DNA of 64,000 bases from an uncultured Spirochaetales bacterium (GTDB lineage Bacteria; Spirochaetota; Spirochaetia; Sphaerochaetales; Sphaerochaetaceae): positions 62,001-126,000 of the forward strand of contig CASFDW010000001.1 in assembly GCA_949293595.1 (NCBI GenBank), written 5' to 3'. How positions within the stretch are numbered: position 1 is the first letter of the stretch; every line of letters begins with the position of its first letter. The position numbers and the translations under genes are program-made. The notes under the pieces are model-generated. The model was not told the origin of the DNA. It worked only from the letters and a program-made list of their open reading frames with translations, and did no database searches. Shown one piece after another: positions 20,047 to 28,469 of this stretch.

Positions 20047-20820
20047 CTCCCTGTCCATCCTGATCAGATTCCTGAGTCCCTCGACCGCAACCCTTATCGC
20101 GGCATCGGTGTCGTGGAGTATCGGGTTGTCCAGCCCCATTTTCTCCCTTTCCTGGTTCCCTACGGTGAAGAATGTCGAGCCACAACGGGCCCCAAGCCTT
20201 GCACAGACGGTGAATATTGCCGCGGATTCCATTTCCGATGCCAGCACCCCGAGCCTCTTCCATGCCTCCCACCGGCTTTCGAGCTCATAGCTTACCGGCA
20301 TTATTGAAGGATCGTGCTGCCCGTAGAAGCTGTCCTTGCACTGCACGACACCCGTATGTACCTTGAGCCCAAGGGATGCAGCCCCCCTTCTCAGCGCATC
20401 GACGACCTCGAATGTCGCGACGGCCGGGAATTCTATCGGGGCATACTCGCGGCTCGTTCCCTCCGCGCGCACGGCTCCGGTCGCAACGACGACATCACCT
20501 CCCCTGACATCGAGGGCGATACCGCCGCATGTCCCCATGCGGAGGAATGTCGTGCATCCGCATTTGAACAGCTCCTCCACCGCGATTGCGGCGCTCGGAC
20601 CACCTATTCCGGTACTGGTCACGCTCACGCGTTCGCCGTCGAGATATCCGGTATATGTGACATACTCCCTGCTGTCCGCGACCAGGACCGCATCGTCGAG
20701 ATACCGTGCGATCTTCGCGACCCTCTTTGGATCTCCGGGCAGTATGGCGTATTTTCCGACATCTCCGGCCTTTATGCGGAGATGGTACTGGATTCCGGTT
20801 CCGTTCATGTAATCGGACAT
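20038..20820 (-). CDS. udp: Uridine phosphorylase (PNP/UDP family)
   Basis: A 260-residue nucleoside phosphorylase that cleaves uridine (perhaps other pyrimidine nucleosides) with phosphate. It shows the family N-terminus [15 protein letters not shown], the phosphate site [26 protein letters not shown], the base-site region [10 protein letters not shown] and [15 protein letters not shown] for ribose. Motif order and length match E. coli Udp better than purine phosphorylases. The start ATG has CCTAGGAGG upstream. Together with the uracil phosphoribosyltransferase at 41.1 kb it would allow uridine salvage. Confidence 0.88.
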   Translation of the reverse strand: MSDYMNGTGIQYHLRIKAGDVGKYAILPGDPKRVAKIARYLDDAVLVADSREYVTYTGYLDGERVSVTSTGIGGPSAAIAVEELFKCGCTTFLRMGTCGGIALDVRGGDVVVATGAVRAEGTSREYAPIEFPAVATFEVVDALRRGAASLGLKVHTGVVQCKDSFYGQHDPSIMPVSYELESRWEAWKRLGVLASEMESAAIFTVCARLGARCGSTFFTVGNQEREKMGLDNPILHDTDAAIRVAVEGLRNLIRMDRESI

Positions 20821-20845
20821 AAAACCTCCTAGGTTCAGATTTCAG

Positions 20846-20874
20846 ATTCTACACCATGAAGGACGGGAAAACAA
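20846..20874 (-). promoter_or_regulatory. udp promoter
   Basis: On the minus strand TTGTTT (20869-20874), a 17-nt spacer and TAGAAT (20846-20851). The start of udp follows after about 25 nt with a strong Shine-Dalgarno. Confidence 0.6.
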
Positions 20875-20879
20875 ATGAT

Positions 20880-23171
20880 TTATGTCTGCAGCTCCACGTA
20901 GGTCTTCCCCATCCCTCCGTCCTCTGGGCGTGCGAACCGGTATTCGCAAACCTCCCTGCGTCTCTTGAGATAATCATGGATACCCCGCATGAGGATTCCG
21001 TCCCCATAGCCATGTATGATCGAGAACGACCTCAATCCGGAAAGGACCGCGGCCTCCATCTGGTCGTCCAGGCGGGACAGGGCCTGTTCGAGCGTGAGCC
21101 CGCGCACATCCATCTGGTATTCCGCCCTGGCAGGTGTGCTGTATCCCGTCCATGTCTGCCTCGAAGGCTCGGATGCCGGCCTGAGATCGCAAGCCTTGAG
21201 GTTGAGCTTCATACCGCTGTCGAGGATGACGAGATAACCGTTTCTGCCATTTTTGGACAAAATCCTTCCACAAATGCCGTTGCTGCCGCACAACACGTTC
21301 TCCCCGACGGAAAAGACCCTGGAGTCAAGGCTGTCATATTCATCCTCCTTCCTCTCCACCTTCTTCTCGATCCTTCCTCCCTCGGCCTCGATCTGTGAGA
21401 TGAAACGCTTGGCATCCTTTATCTTCGCATCGTCAAGCTCGCCGGTCCTTATCGCGCGGATGAGGTTCTCAAGCTGTTTCCGGCTGGCGGATATGAACGA
21501 GGATATCTCTCTGGAACCTGATTTCTCCAGTTCGAACTCCTTTCTGTCAACCTCCGCAATCCTCTTCTCAAGATCGGCAAGCTTCCTTTCGGCCTCGCGC
21601 CTCCTTTCCTCCGCCTGTCCTATCTTCCTGTCCAGCGTCCGGCTTTTCTTCATCAGGGATGAAATGATCGAGGCACCGGTAAGACGATCGTCGCCCAGGT
21701 CGGCCTCGGCCTGTCGTATTATCTGCTCGGGAACCCTCATCCGTCGTGCAGTCTCGATTGCATGGCTGTCGCCGGGAATGCCGGGGATGACCCTGTATGT
21801 GGGCTGAAGCGTCCTTTCGTCGAACTCCATGCTCGCATTCTCCATCCCGGCCGAAAGATATGCATGGTTCTTGACCTTCGAATAATGGCTGGTTACAAGG
21901 GTAAGTCTTGAATGGGTCATAAAATAATCAAGGACAGCGATGCTGAGCGCAGCCCCTTCGTCGGGATCTGTGCCGGAACCAAGCTCATCGAGAAGGACGA
22001 GAGAGCGTTGACCGGCGTTGCGTGCAAAGAACGAAACCTTCTCCATATGGCTGGAAAAGGTCGAGCTCGAATCCTCTATGCTCTGTCCGTCTCCTATGTC
22101 CGCAAAGAAGGAATCGAAGAACGGAAGCTCGGAGGAGTCGTCCAGAGGGGCGAAGCCGGATATCTGGTTCAAGGCCGCACACAATGCAAGCGTCTTCATC
22201 GTGACTGTCTTTCCACCGGCGTTCGCACCCGATATCACGACCGCATGAACATCCTTCGGAACGGAGAAATCTATGGGCACGGCCTTAGTGCCGAGAAGCG
22301 GATGCCTCGCCGCGACAAGACTGACCCCTTCCCCCTTTTTCGGATGGGACCACCCGTTTTTAAGTCCATACAGGGCGAACACATAGTGCAGGTCGAAATC
22401 AAGCACAAGGTCCACATACCCCTTCAGCTCCGGGATGCGCATCCTAACTGCATTGCTCAATTCGCTCTTGATCTTGAGTATCTCCGCTCTGATCCTTTCC
22501 TCTGCAAGCACGACGTCGTTGTTCATGTCGACAAGCTCGAAAGGTTCCACGAACAGCGTCTGCCCTGATGCCGACGAGCCCTGCACGTAGCATTCGAAAC
22601 GGTTCTTGTCTGAAGCCTTTATAGGCAGTACGATCCTCTCGTTGTGGAACACAGGATTCGAATTCATCATCGAGGCTGCATTCTCACGTATGAACGAGGC
22701 GGAGAACCTAGCCCTTCTGGATCTCCTCGAGTCGAGCTCCCTCTTCAGCGGCAGGAGCCGTGGATGGTCCTCGACGACATTTCCCTCCCAATCCAGGGAA
22801 GAGAGGATCCCGTTCATGAGTGAAACGTCCTCTTCAGGAAGTCCGTCCTGCCTGCCTTGGAAAACAAGCATCTTGCATAGTGACGAAAGGAACTCGCCCA
22901 CCTTGAACACATCCTGGGATGGAATGTCCATGTGCGAGTTCTCGACGAATGAGAAAATCCCGCTTATCGGGGGGAATGCAGACAGCTCTGCAGGCTGTTT
23001 GAGTTTTTCCCTGTATTCCTCCACCACCGCATGGCGGGACGATATCACACGTTCGTCGGAAGATACGAGACCGGCTGTTATCCTGTCCACGGTCTCGGGA
23101 AAGAGACAAAGCTTGGAAATGTTCTCCAGGACGATGTCCAGCTCTATGTTTTCAAAGACGTCATTTTTCAA
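20880..23171 (-). CDS. mutS2: MutS2 ATPase / ribosome-rescue or recombination factor with Smr domain
   Basis: A 763-residue MutS2 protein: no MutS mismatch-recognition domain, an ABC ATPase with Walker A SGANAGGKTVTMKTL and Walker B VLLDELGSGTDPDEGAAL, a coiled-coil linker at about 520-600, and a C-terminal Smr nuclease domain (MDVRGLTLEQALSRL ... IIHGYGDGILMRGI). MutS2 is known for suppressing recombination and, in some bacteria, splitting collided ribosomes. The start is TTG at 23169-23171, inside the 3' end of rsgA (11-bp overlap), so the two genes are co-transcribed. Confidence 0.95.
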   Translation of the reverse strand: MKNDVFENIELDIVLENISKLCLFPETVDRITAGLVSSDERVISSRHAVVEEYREKLKQPAELSAFPPISGIFSFVENSHMDIPSQDVFKVGEFLSSLCKMLVFQGRQDGLPEEDVSLMNGILSSLDWEGNVVEDHPRLLPLKRELDSRRSRRARFSASFIRENAASMMNSNPVFHNERIVLPIKASDKNRFECYVQGSSASGQTLFVEPFELVDMNNDVVLAEERIRAEILKIKSELSNAVRMRIPELKGYVDLVLDFDLHYVFALYGLKNGWSHPKKGEGVSLVAARHPLLGTKAVPIDFSVPKDVHAVVISGANAGGKTVTMKTLALCAALNQISGFAPLDDSSELPFFDSFFADIGDGQSIEDSSSTFSSHMEKVSFFARNAGQRSLVLLDELGSGTDPDEGAALSIAVLDYFMTHSRLTLVTSHYSKVKNHAYLSAGMENASMEFDERTLQPTYRVIPGIPGDSHAIETARRMRVPEQIIRQAEADLGDDRLTGASIISSLMKKSRTLDRKIGQAEERRREAERKLADLEKRIAEVDRKEFELEKSGSREISSFISASRKQLENLIRAIRTGELDDAKIKDAKRFISQIEAEGGRIEKKVERKEDEYDSLDSRVFSVGENVLCGSNGICGRILSKNGRNGYLVILDSGMKLNLKACDLRPASEPSRQTWTGYSTPARAEYQMDVRGLTLEQALSRLDDQMEAAVLSGLRSFSIIHGYGDGILMRGIHDYLKRRREVCEYRFARPEDGGMGKTYVELQT

Positions 23172-24081
23172 GAAGCTTCTTCCTCATGTAGACGGGTCTG
23201 CGTTCATCCAGACTTTCAAGAATCCTCAGATAGCCGAGATAGCGTTGTCCGTCGATTTCGCCGCTTTCCACCAGCGCCGGGACGGCACATCCCTCCTGTC
23301 CCTGGTGCAGGCATCCGTCGTAACGGCATCCGGCCTTGGCGAATTCCGGGAAGGAACGCACGACCTCCTCCTTCTCCTCGAAAGGAACCATTATCTCCCT
23401 GACACCGGGGGTGTCGATTATTGCATAATCGTCGGACTGTATATAGGAGCAGTGGTTTGTCGTATGCCTGCCCCTGTCGTATTTCAGGCTTATCTCCCCG
23501 ACCCTCTCGGAAGAACCGGTAAGAACGTTGACGAGACTGCTTTTCCCGACACCGCTTTGTCCGACGAAAGCCGTGGTCTTTCCCTTCAGCAGCTCCTCGA
23601 GCCTTCCGACATCTCCGGTCCCGGCACTTGTGCGAACGACCTTGAAGCCGAGGGATCCGTACAGTTTCTCATAGTAAAGCCCCTCCTCATCCAGCCCCAG
23701 ATCGGTCTTGTTGATCGCAATTACGACATCAGCCCCCCTGACACAGCAGATGGCCCGGTCGATGAACCTGGGGCGGAATGGCGGGTTCTGCGCACTTGCC
23801 ACGATGACGACCTGGTCCATGTTCACACATATCGTCTGATTCGTCGAGCTCTTTGCATTCCACCTGCAGAACGAGCTCCTCCTTTCCAAACGGGAAACGA
23901 TGAGCCCCTCATCCTTGCTGTGGGGAACGAACTCCACGAGGTCTAGCACCGTCAGTGGATTGTATTCACCCCTGACATCCTTGAGCACCTTGCCCTTGAT
24001 ACGTGCCTGATATGTATGTCCGTCCTCATGGCAATAAAGCCTGTAAATGTTGTTTATGGATCTTCTCACCTCTGCAAGCAT
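23161..24081 (-). CDS. rsgA: Small-ribosomal-subunit GTPase RsgA
   Basis: A circularly permuted GTPase that checks late 30S assembly. The 306-residue product has an OB-fold N-terminus, G4 INKTDLG before G1 GQSGVGKSSLVN and G3 DTPGVREI, and a C-terminal zinc motif CRYDGCLHQGQEGCAV. The ATG at 24079-24081 has no Shine-Dalgarno but a TGGTATCAT extended -10 exactly 6 nt upstream, consistent with a leaderless transcript. Its 3' end overlaps mutS2. Confidence 0.95.
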   Translation of the reverse strand: MLAEVRRSINNIYRLYCHEDGHTYQARIKGKVLKDVRGEYNPLTVLDLVEFVPHSKDEGLIVSRLERRSSFCRWNAKSSTNQTICVNMDQVVIVASAQNPPFRPRFIDRAICCVRGADVVIAINKTDLGLDEEGLYYEKLYGSLGFKVVRTSAGTGDVGRLEELLKGKTTAFVGQSGVGKSSLVNVLTGSSERVGEISLKYDRGRHTTNHCSYIQSDDYAIIDTPGVREIMVPFEEKEEVVRSFPEFAKAGCRYDGCLHQGQEGCAVPALVESGEIDGQRYLGYLRILESLDERRPVYMRKKLLEK

Positions 24082-24087
24082 GAGCAG

Positions 24088-24093
24088 ATGATA
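24088..24093 (-). promoter_or_regulatory. rsgA promoter, extended -10
   Basis: Minus-strand TG-G-TATCAT, six nucleotides before the rsgA ATG. No convincing -35. The predicted transcript start coincides with the start codon. Confidence 0.55.
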
Positions 24094-24128
24094 CCACAGA
24101 TCGATGAAAACAAAAACAATGCATCATG

Positions 24129-24158
24129 TTGTCCGCACCAATGTTTTGATGATATCAT
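24129..24158 (+). promoter_or_regulatory. Promoter of the pentapeptide/hydrolase operon
   Basis: TTGTCC (24129-24134), an 18-nt spacer and TATCAT (24153-24158) with an upstream TG (TGATATCAT). The ATG follows after 6 nt. It is divergent from the rsgA promoter, and both use the same TGnTATCAT element. Confidence 0.6.
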
Positions 24159-24164
24159 CGAAAT

Positions 24165-24758
24165 ATGTTCGAAGACAGAAAGTGCGTAATACCCACCTGC
24201 CACACCTATGCCCTTCCAAACAGCGACTTGTGCTACCACCACACAAAGGACAAGAAAAAGGTGCTGGACGAATTCGAGGCGCTTCTTACGGTCACGAAAA
24301 AGGCCAAGAACGTCAGCATAGTCAATGCGGAGTTTGAAAACCTCGACATGCGTCTTGCCAGGATAAGGTATTCAAATTTTGCATTTTGTGTTTTCCGAAA
24401 CTGCGATTTCTCATCCAGCGTGCTCCATACGGCCTTCTTCGACTATGCGATATTCGAGAACTGCCGTTTCAGGGAGGTTGAAAGCCGATATTCGGTGTTT
24501 TCCGGCTCCTCGTTCCTCAACTGCGACTTCTCGCTGAGCACCATGATCCACTCGGCATTCATGGGCATAGACTGCTACAGGTGCGATTTCTCGTCAAGCG
24601 ACCTGTATTTCTCCAATTTCTCGCTCAGCAAGATCATAAACTCCAGTTTCGAGGACTGCAACCTCAAACGCTGCAATTTCCGTTCCGTAATCATACGTGG
24701 CGTGTCGTTCAAATACTCCAATCCCGAGGAGGCGTTTTTCAAGAGGCTGGAGATATGA
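24165..24758 (+). CDS. Pentapeptide-repeat protein with N-terminal zinc-ribbon
   Basis: A 197-residue protein. Residues 7-26 carry C-x4-C...C-x2-H-H (CVIPTC...LCYHH), a likely zinc knuckle. From about residue 47 onward the chain follows the A(D/N)xxF-type pentapeptide pattern with strongly recurring F and C/N (FAFCVFRNCDFSSS, FENCRF, FLNCDFSLS, FEDCNLKRCNF), predicting a right-handed quadrilateral beta helix of about 28 five-residue repeats. No signal peptide. The following metallo-hydrolase gene starts inside its stop codon (ATGA). Some pentapeptide proteins protect gyrase; nothing here shows that. Function unknown. Confidence 0.8.
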   Translation: MFEDRKCVIPTCHTYALPNSDLCYHHTKDKKKVLDEFEALLTVTKKAKNVSIVNAEFENLDMRLARIRYSNFAFCVFRNCDFSSSVLHTAFFDYAIFENCRFREVESRYSVFSGSSFLNCDFSLSTMIHSAFMGIDCYRCDFSSSDLYFSNFSLSKIINSSFEDCNLKRCNFRSVIIRGVSFKYSNPEEAFFKRLEI

Positions 24759-25339
24759 GGATAATAACGCATCTGGACTCGCACCACATGGTCAACCAAT
24801 ATGTCGTCACGGCAGAGGACAGCCAGGATGGAATCCTCATCGACACACCAAGCCTTGACAGGAAGCTCATAGAAATCCTCGAAGAGAAGAAGATAATACT
24901 CAGGCACATCCTCATAACCCACTCGCACGAGGGGCATTCGAGCAGCCTCGGAACTTTTTTCAAGATCTATAATCCGACAGTCTATTCATTTTTCCCGTCG
25001 ATCGGGGGATACGGGGCAAAGGAGCTCAAGGACGGGGACGAGCTTGATCTTGCAGGGCTGTCCATCAAGGTCGTGCACGTGCCGGGGCACAGCCTCGACT
25101 CGCTCTGCTACAAGATAGGAAACGCACTGTTCACCGGAGATACCCTGATGTGCGGGTCTGTCGGACAGACGAACACCCTTGTGGAGAAGGAGCTGCTGAT
25201 ACAGGGAATAAAGGAGAAACTCCTTTCGTTCGACGACAACACGCTGGTTTTTCCAGGACACGGGCCTCTTTCAAAAATCAGGATCGAGAAGATGTTCAAC
25301 CAGGACATCCTCGAGGCCAGCATCACCATATTCGGCTAG
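24755..25339 (+). CDS. MBL-fold metallo-hydrolase (glyoxalase II-like)
   Basis: A 194-residue single-domain metallo-beta-lactamase-fold hydrolase. Metal motifs: THSHEGHSSS (residues about 53-62; glutamate replaces the usual aspartate in HxHxDH), VPGHSLDSLCY, FTGDTLM and VFPGHGPLS. It resembles short GloB-like thioester hydrolases. The substrate is unknown, and the D-to-E change may alter the second metal site. It is translationally coupled to the pentapeptide gene. Its 3' end overlaps the convergent rluD-like gene by 69 bp. Confidence 0.82.
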   Translation: MRIITHLDSHHMVNQYVVTAEDSQDGILIDTPSLDRKLIEILEEKKIILRHILITHSHEGHSSSLGTFFKIYNPTVYSFFPSIGGYGAKELKDGDELDLAGLSIKVVHVPGHSLDSLCYKIGNALFTGDTLMCGSVGQTNTLVEKELLIQGIKEKLLSFDDNTLVFPGHGPLSKIRIEKMFNQDILEASITIFG

Positions 25340-26218
25340 ATAGTCCCTGAACCTCCGTGGAACCTCCGAGCGTAGGGACATCATCCTTCCGTCCCCTGGA
25401 TTTCTTATGAACAGAAGGGCTGAATGAAGCATCAGGGGCCAAGAGCTCTTTCTCCTGTTGTAAAGCACGTCCCCTACTATCGGGTGGCCTATTGAAGCCA
25501 GATGCACGCGGATCTGGTGCGTCCTGCCTGTATATATCCTTATCAGAAGAAGGGCGCATCCGTCCATCTGACGGACAACAGAGTACTCGGTCCTGGCCTC
25601 CTTGCCCCTTCCCGGATCGTCTGTCACCGCAAACAGCTTCCTGTCACGGATGCTTCTCGCAATCCGTTGCTCGATGATCCCGTGCCTTTTTTCAAACATG
25701 CCTTCGGCGACCGCGATGTAATATTTCCTGGTGTTCCTCTCCTTGAACTGGGCGGAGAGGAAGGCATGTGCCGCAGGAGTCTTCGCGACGACCATGACTC
25801 CGCTGGTATCCTTGTCGAGACGATGGACGATTCCCGGCCTGATGTCATCGTCATCCGAAAGGATGGAATCACCATACCTGTACAAAAGGGCATTGCAGAC
25901 GGTGTTGTCCCAGTTCCCGGCAGCAGGATGCACCACCAGGCCCTGCGGCTTGTCGATCACAAGCATCATCCCGTCCTCGTATATCGAATCAAGCGGGATG
26001 TCCTGGGCCTCGAGCCCCTGGAACACATCCTCGGTGTAGGTAACCCGCACCCTGTCTCCCGGTACCACCCTGCATGATTTCTTCACAATCCGTCCGTTCA
26101 CCTCGATCCTGGTGTCAGGACGAGAGAACACGCTTCTCTGCACCCCGTTTTCCGATGCGGCCTTGTCCACCCTGTCTGCCGAGGTGCAGGTGAAAGACCG
26201 TTCCTCGCTCCTAACCAC
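25271..26218 (-). CDS. rluD: RluA-family pseudouridine synthase (RluD-like)
   Basis: A 315-residue RNA pseudouridine synthase. It has an N-terminal S4 RNA-binding domain (TRIEVNGRIVKKSCRVVPGD) and a catalytic core with PGIVHRLDKDTSGVMVVAKT containing the catalytic aspartate, then GRTHQIRVHLASIGHPIVGD. The exact target (23S rRNA helix 69 for RluD) cannot be fixed from sequence. The start is GTG at 26216-26218, overlapping the stop of the small membrane-protein gene. The last 23 codons lie antisense to the hydrolase gene. Confidence 0.9.
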   Translation of the reverse strand: MVRSEERSFTCTSADRVDKAASENGVQRSVFSRPDTRIEVNGRIVKKSCRVVPGDRVRVTYTEDVFQGLEAQDIPLDSIYEDGMMLVIDKPQGLVVHPAAGNWDNTVCNALLYRYGDSILSDDDDIRPGIVHRLDKDTSGVMVVAKTPAAHAFLSAQFKERNTRKYYIAVAEGMFEKRHGIIEQRIARSIRDRKLFAVTDDPGRGKEARTEYSVVRQMDGCALLLIRIYTGRTHQIRVHLASIGHPIVGDVLYNRRKSSWPLMLHSALLFIRNPGDGRMMSLRSEVPRRFRDYLAEYGDAGLEDVLVEHLLDPDF

Positions 26219-26534
26219 TTGCTTTTCCGATTATCCAATCGACGAGGACTATTGCCAATGAAGCCCCGGATGCCCACAAAGCCTGCTGAAGAACCTGCTT
26301 GTATGCCTCATCCGGGGTGTTCATACCCAGATTCGCCGCAATGTTGTATGCGGCCATGCTCAAAGGAAAGGTTATGACAAGAGAGCCAAAGAATATGCTT
26401 TCCGCCCTTCTCAGCTCATATGTCCAAAGAGGAAACTCGTCCTCGGCATAAGGCTCGTATTCGAACTCGATGGGATCGGAGAAAAGGGAGAATGAAATGG
26501 CGAATATGAGGACGACGGCCAGCAACCTTTTCAA
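26211..26534 (-). CDS. Small exported/membrane protein, unknown
   Basis: A 107-residue protein with a signal peptide (MKRLLAVVLIFAISFSLFS, cleavage near SLFSDP), an acidic stretch (EFEYEPYAEDEF) and two hydrophobic segments (SIFFGSLVITFPLSMAAYNI; LWASGASLAIVLVDWII). It overlaps both neighbours by a few bases (yggS upstream, rluD downstream), so it is co-translated with them. I do not recognise the family; similar small proteins occur beside yggS in spirochaetes as far as I recall. Confidence 0.7.
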   Translation of the reverse strand: MKRLLAVVLIFAISFSLFSDPIEFEYEPYAEDEFPLWTYELRRAESIFFGSLVITFPLSMAAYNIAANLGMNTPDEAYKQVLQQALWASGASLAIVLVDWIIGKASG

Positions 26535-27178
26535 ATCCGGCCTCCGAAAATCGCCGTACCGATCCTCACCTCCGTGCTTCCGGCATCAATTGCCTGGACA
26601 TAGTCGGACGACATGCCCATGGAAAGGACGGACAAAGGACATATTGAGGATGACACCGCATCGAAAAGGCGCCTTGTACGCTCGAAGGCGGCACGATTCT
26701 TCGTTTCGTCCATCCCGAGGGGGCCCACGGTCATGATCCCGAGCAGGGAAACATTATCCATCCCACAGGCGGCGGAGGCTGCCTCCTTAAGCTCCTCCTC
26801 TGTCCTGAAACCCGATTTGTTCTCCTCGTTGCTGGAATTGAATTCAAGAAGCACATCCATCCTCCTGCCGATCCGGCGGCATTCCGCATCGATCAGCTGA
26901 AGGAGCTCCAGCGAGTCCACGCTCTCTATCCTGTCGACAAGCCGGACGGCCTTGCGGACCTTGTTCTTCTGCAATTGTCCGATGAGAAACACCTGCATGC
27001 CATCCGGTCTCTGTCCGGGAGCAGGAAATTTCCTCTCTATCTCCTGGACCCTGTTCTCCCCGAAGGCCCTTGCGCCTTGCGCATAAACCCCAAGGATGGC
27101 GTCATAGCTCTTTGTCTTGCTCACGGGAAGCAGGAACACATTACGGCCAATAGTCTTTCTCAATTCGGAATAACCCAT
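26531..27178 (-). CDS. yggS: YggS-family PLP homeostasis protein
   Basis: A 215-residue pyridoxal-phosphate-binding protein (PLPBP/YggS) that helps control PLP supply. The PLP lysine is in LLPVSKTKS, followed by GENRVQEIERK, FLIGQLQKNK (usually HxIGxLQxNK, so the histidine is a leucine here), and the phosphate loop LSMGMSSDYVQAIDAGSTEVRIGTAI (spanning residues about 183-209). It starts 1 nt after the CmpB-like gene. Confidence 0.92.
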   Translation of the reverse strand: MGYSELRKTIGRNVFLLPVSKTKSYDAILGVYAQGARAFGENRVQEIERKFPAPGQRPDGMQVFLIGQLQKNKVRKAVRLVDRIESVDSLELLQLIDAECRRIGRRMDVLLEFNSSNEENKSGFRTEEELKEAASAACGMDNVSLLGIMTVGPLGMDETKNRAAFERTRRLFDAVSSSICPLSVLSMGMSSDYVQAIDAGSTEVRIGTAIFGGRI

Positions 27179-27179
27179 A

Positions 27180-27977
27180 TCATCTCATCCTGTTCTTCTT
27201 GTAGTTTTCCCTGTTTTCCTTCAGAGCGCTCTTATATTCTCTTCTTATCCTCGCCCTCTGGTCAAGATAAATACGGAACGCATCCAGCTCCATCCTCATC
27301 TCCGCGCTTCTGGCATTCAGGCTCGGGTTTGCGGTGATGAAATGGCGGGCCTTGAGAAATGCATAATTCCTGATGCGGTCCCGCTCCTCGACGAGCATGG
27401 CCCTGCGCTCCGCGGAATCCATCCTCCTGATCTCGTCCGCCCTCTCGCGCAGGAGCATGAGGGATCTCTGGAAGCTCTTGAGGTGCATCACGGAGACCGT
27501 GGTGTCCAAGGTGAAGACAAACACGACGGCCACACCCGCAAGATGGAGCCATCTCGTCCCCATGCCCATGACCAGCGGCGCAAGGAACGGGTCGACAAGA
27601 TAGACCCCTAGCAGACCCATGATCCCGAAAAGCGTGCTGTTGAGCAGGCATACCCTCCCGTTGATGTTCACACGGTGCTTGGAATAATCCCACAGCTTGA
27701 TTGAGAACAGCTTCTCAAGCGCCCAGGAGGTGAAATACTCCAGCAGGGAGGCCAGAATCATCCCGAGCACGAAAACAACGATGAAATTCCTCTTGAACGG
27801 CTTTAGGAAGATGATGATCATCAAAGCTCCGAAACCGTATATCGGGCAATAAGGGCCGTACAGGAACCCCCTGTTCACGATCCGGCGTTTTATCACGGAA
27901 CAGTAAAGCACCTCCGACAGATATCCAATAACAGAATATATGAAGAAGTTTACGGCAAGAAAATCAAAAGACGGCAT
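27180..27977 (-). CDS. CmpB-type (putative ABC-transporter type IV) membrane protein
   Basis: A 265-residue membrane protein with five or six transmembrane helices in the first 160 residues. The family signature NRGFLYGPYCPIYGFGAL lies near residues 35-52, and FTSWALEKLFSIKLWDYS is also typical. The C-terminal 100 residues are very basic and helical, rich in R/E, and likely cytoplasmic. The family is named ABC_trans_CmpB, but transport has not been established. The start has AGGAGGACCG upstream. Confidence 0.75.
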   Translation of the reverse strand: MPSFDFLAVNFFIYSVIGYLSEVLYCSVIKRRIVNRGFLYGPYCPIYGFGALMIIIFLKPFKRNFIVVFVLGMILASLLEYFTSWALEKLFSIKLWDYSKHRVNINGRVCLLNSTLFGIMGLLGVYLVDPFLAPLVMGMGTRWLHLAGVAVVFVFTLDTTVSVMHLKSFQRSLMLLRERADEIRRMDSAERRAMLVEERDRIRNYAFLKARHFITANPSLNARSAEMRMELDAFRIYLDQRARIRREYKSALKENRENYKKNRMR

Positions 27978-27992
27978 CGGTCCTCCTGAAAT

Positions 27993-28018
27993 AAAAAAAG
28001 GTCAGGCTATACCTGACC
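27993..28018 (-). terminator. Terminator of tRNA-Val
   Basis: Minus-strand stem GGTCAGG/CCTGACC (28012-28018 with 28000-28006, loop TATAG) followed by seven T residues. It lies immediately after the tRNA gene and before the CmpB-like gene. Confidence 0.9.
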
Positions 28019-28021
28019 CTC

Positions 28022-28093
28022 TGGAGGATACAAGGATTGAACTTGTGACATCCTGCTTGTAAGGCAGGCGCTCTCCCGCTGAGCTAATCCTCC
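28022..28093 (-). tRNA. tRNA-Val (anticodon TAC)
   Basis: The minus strand folds as a full cloverleaf of 72 nt: acceptor GGAGGAT/ATCCTCC, D-arm GCTC-AGCGGGA-GAGC, anticodon arm CCTGC-CTTACAA-GCAGG with anticodon TAC, and T-arm ACAAG-TTCAATC-CTTGT, with discriminator A. The 3' CCA is not encoded. A terminator hairpin follows at once. Confidence 0.96.
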
Positions 28094-28115
28094 ATAATGC
28101 ACCAAGTACCATTTG

Positions 28116-28144
28116 AATATATTAATCCGCAAAGCTGAAAACAA
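28116..28144 (-). promoter_or_regulatory. tRNA-Val promoter
   Basis: On the minus strand TTGTTT (28139-28144), a 17-nt spacer and TATATT (28116-28121), placing the start about 15 nt before the mature tRNA. Confidence 0.5.
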
Positions 28145-28469
28145 CCGGCTTCATGGAAAAAACACATTCGAGGCCTCTTGGCATGCGCCGGCCGTCCGGC
28201 GCCTTATTCCTTATATAACTTTTCAGAGTGTTTTGTAAAGTGGATGGGCATATTTTTTTTATCATGGCGACTCCTCATGCGTCTTCTGCCTGGACAAGCG
28301 ATGATAAAGAAGAAAAAGGCAAGAAAGAACGAGGCTAGGCACACGGACGGTTCCAGCATGCATGTTCCCCCGCACACCATCCTTGTGATAATCTGCTACA
28401 GTGGATCCCGACATATGCAACACCGGGTATCAAATGCATCAAGGTTTCATGACAGGAGGGGAATACGGG
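28145..28469. other. Non-coding stretch before the amidohydrolase
   Basis: I see no convincing gene here. A 100-codon open frame crossing it has no ribosome-binding site and unnatural composition (KKKKARKNEARHTD). GATAAT near 28387 could be a -10 for the amidohydrolase, but no -35 is clear. Confidence 0.5.
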
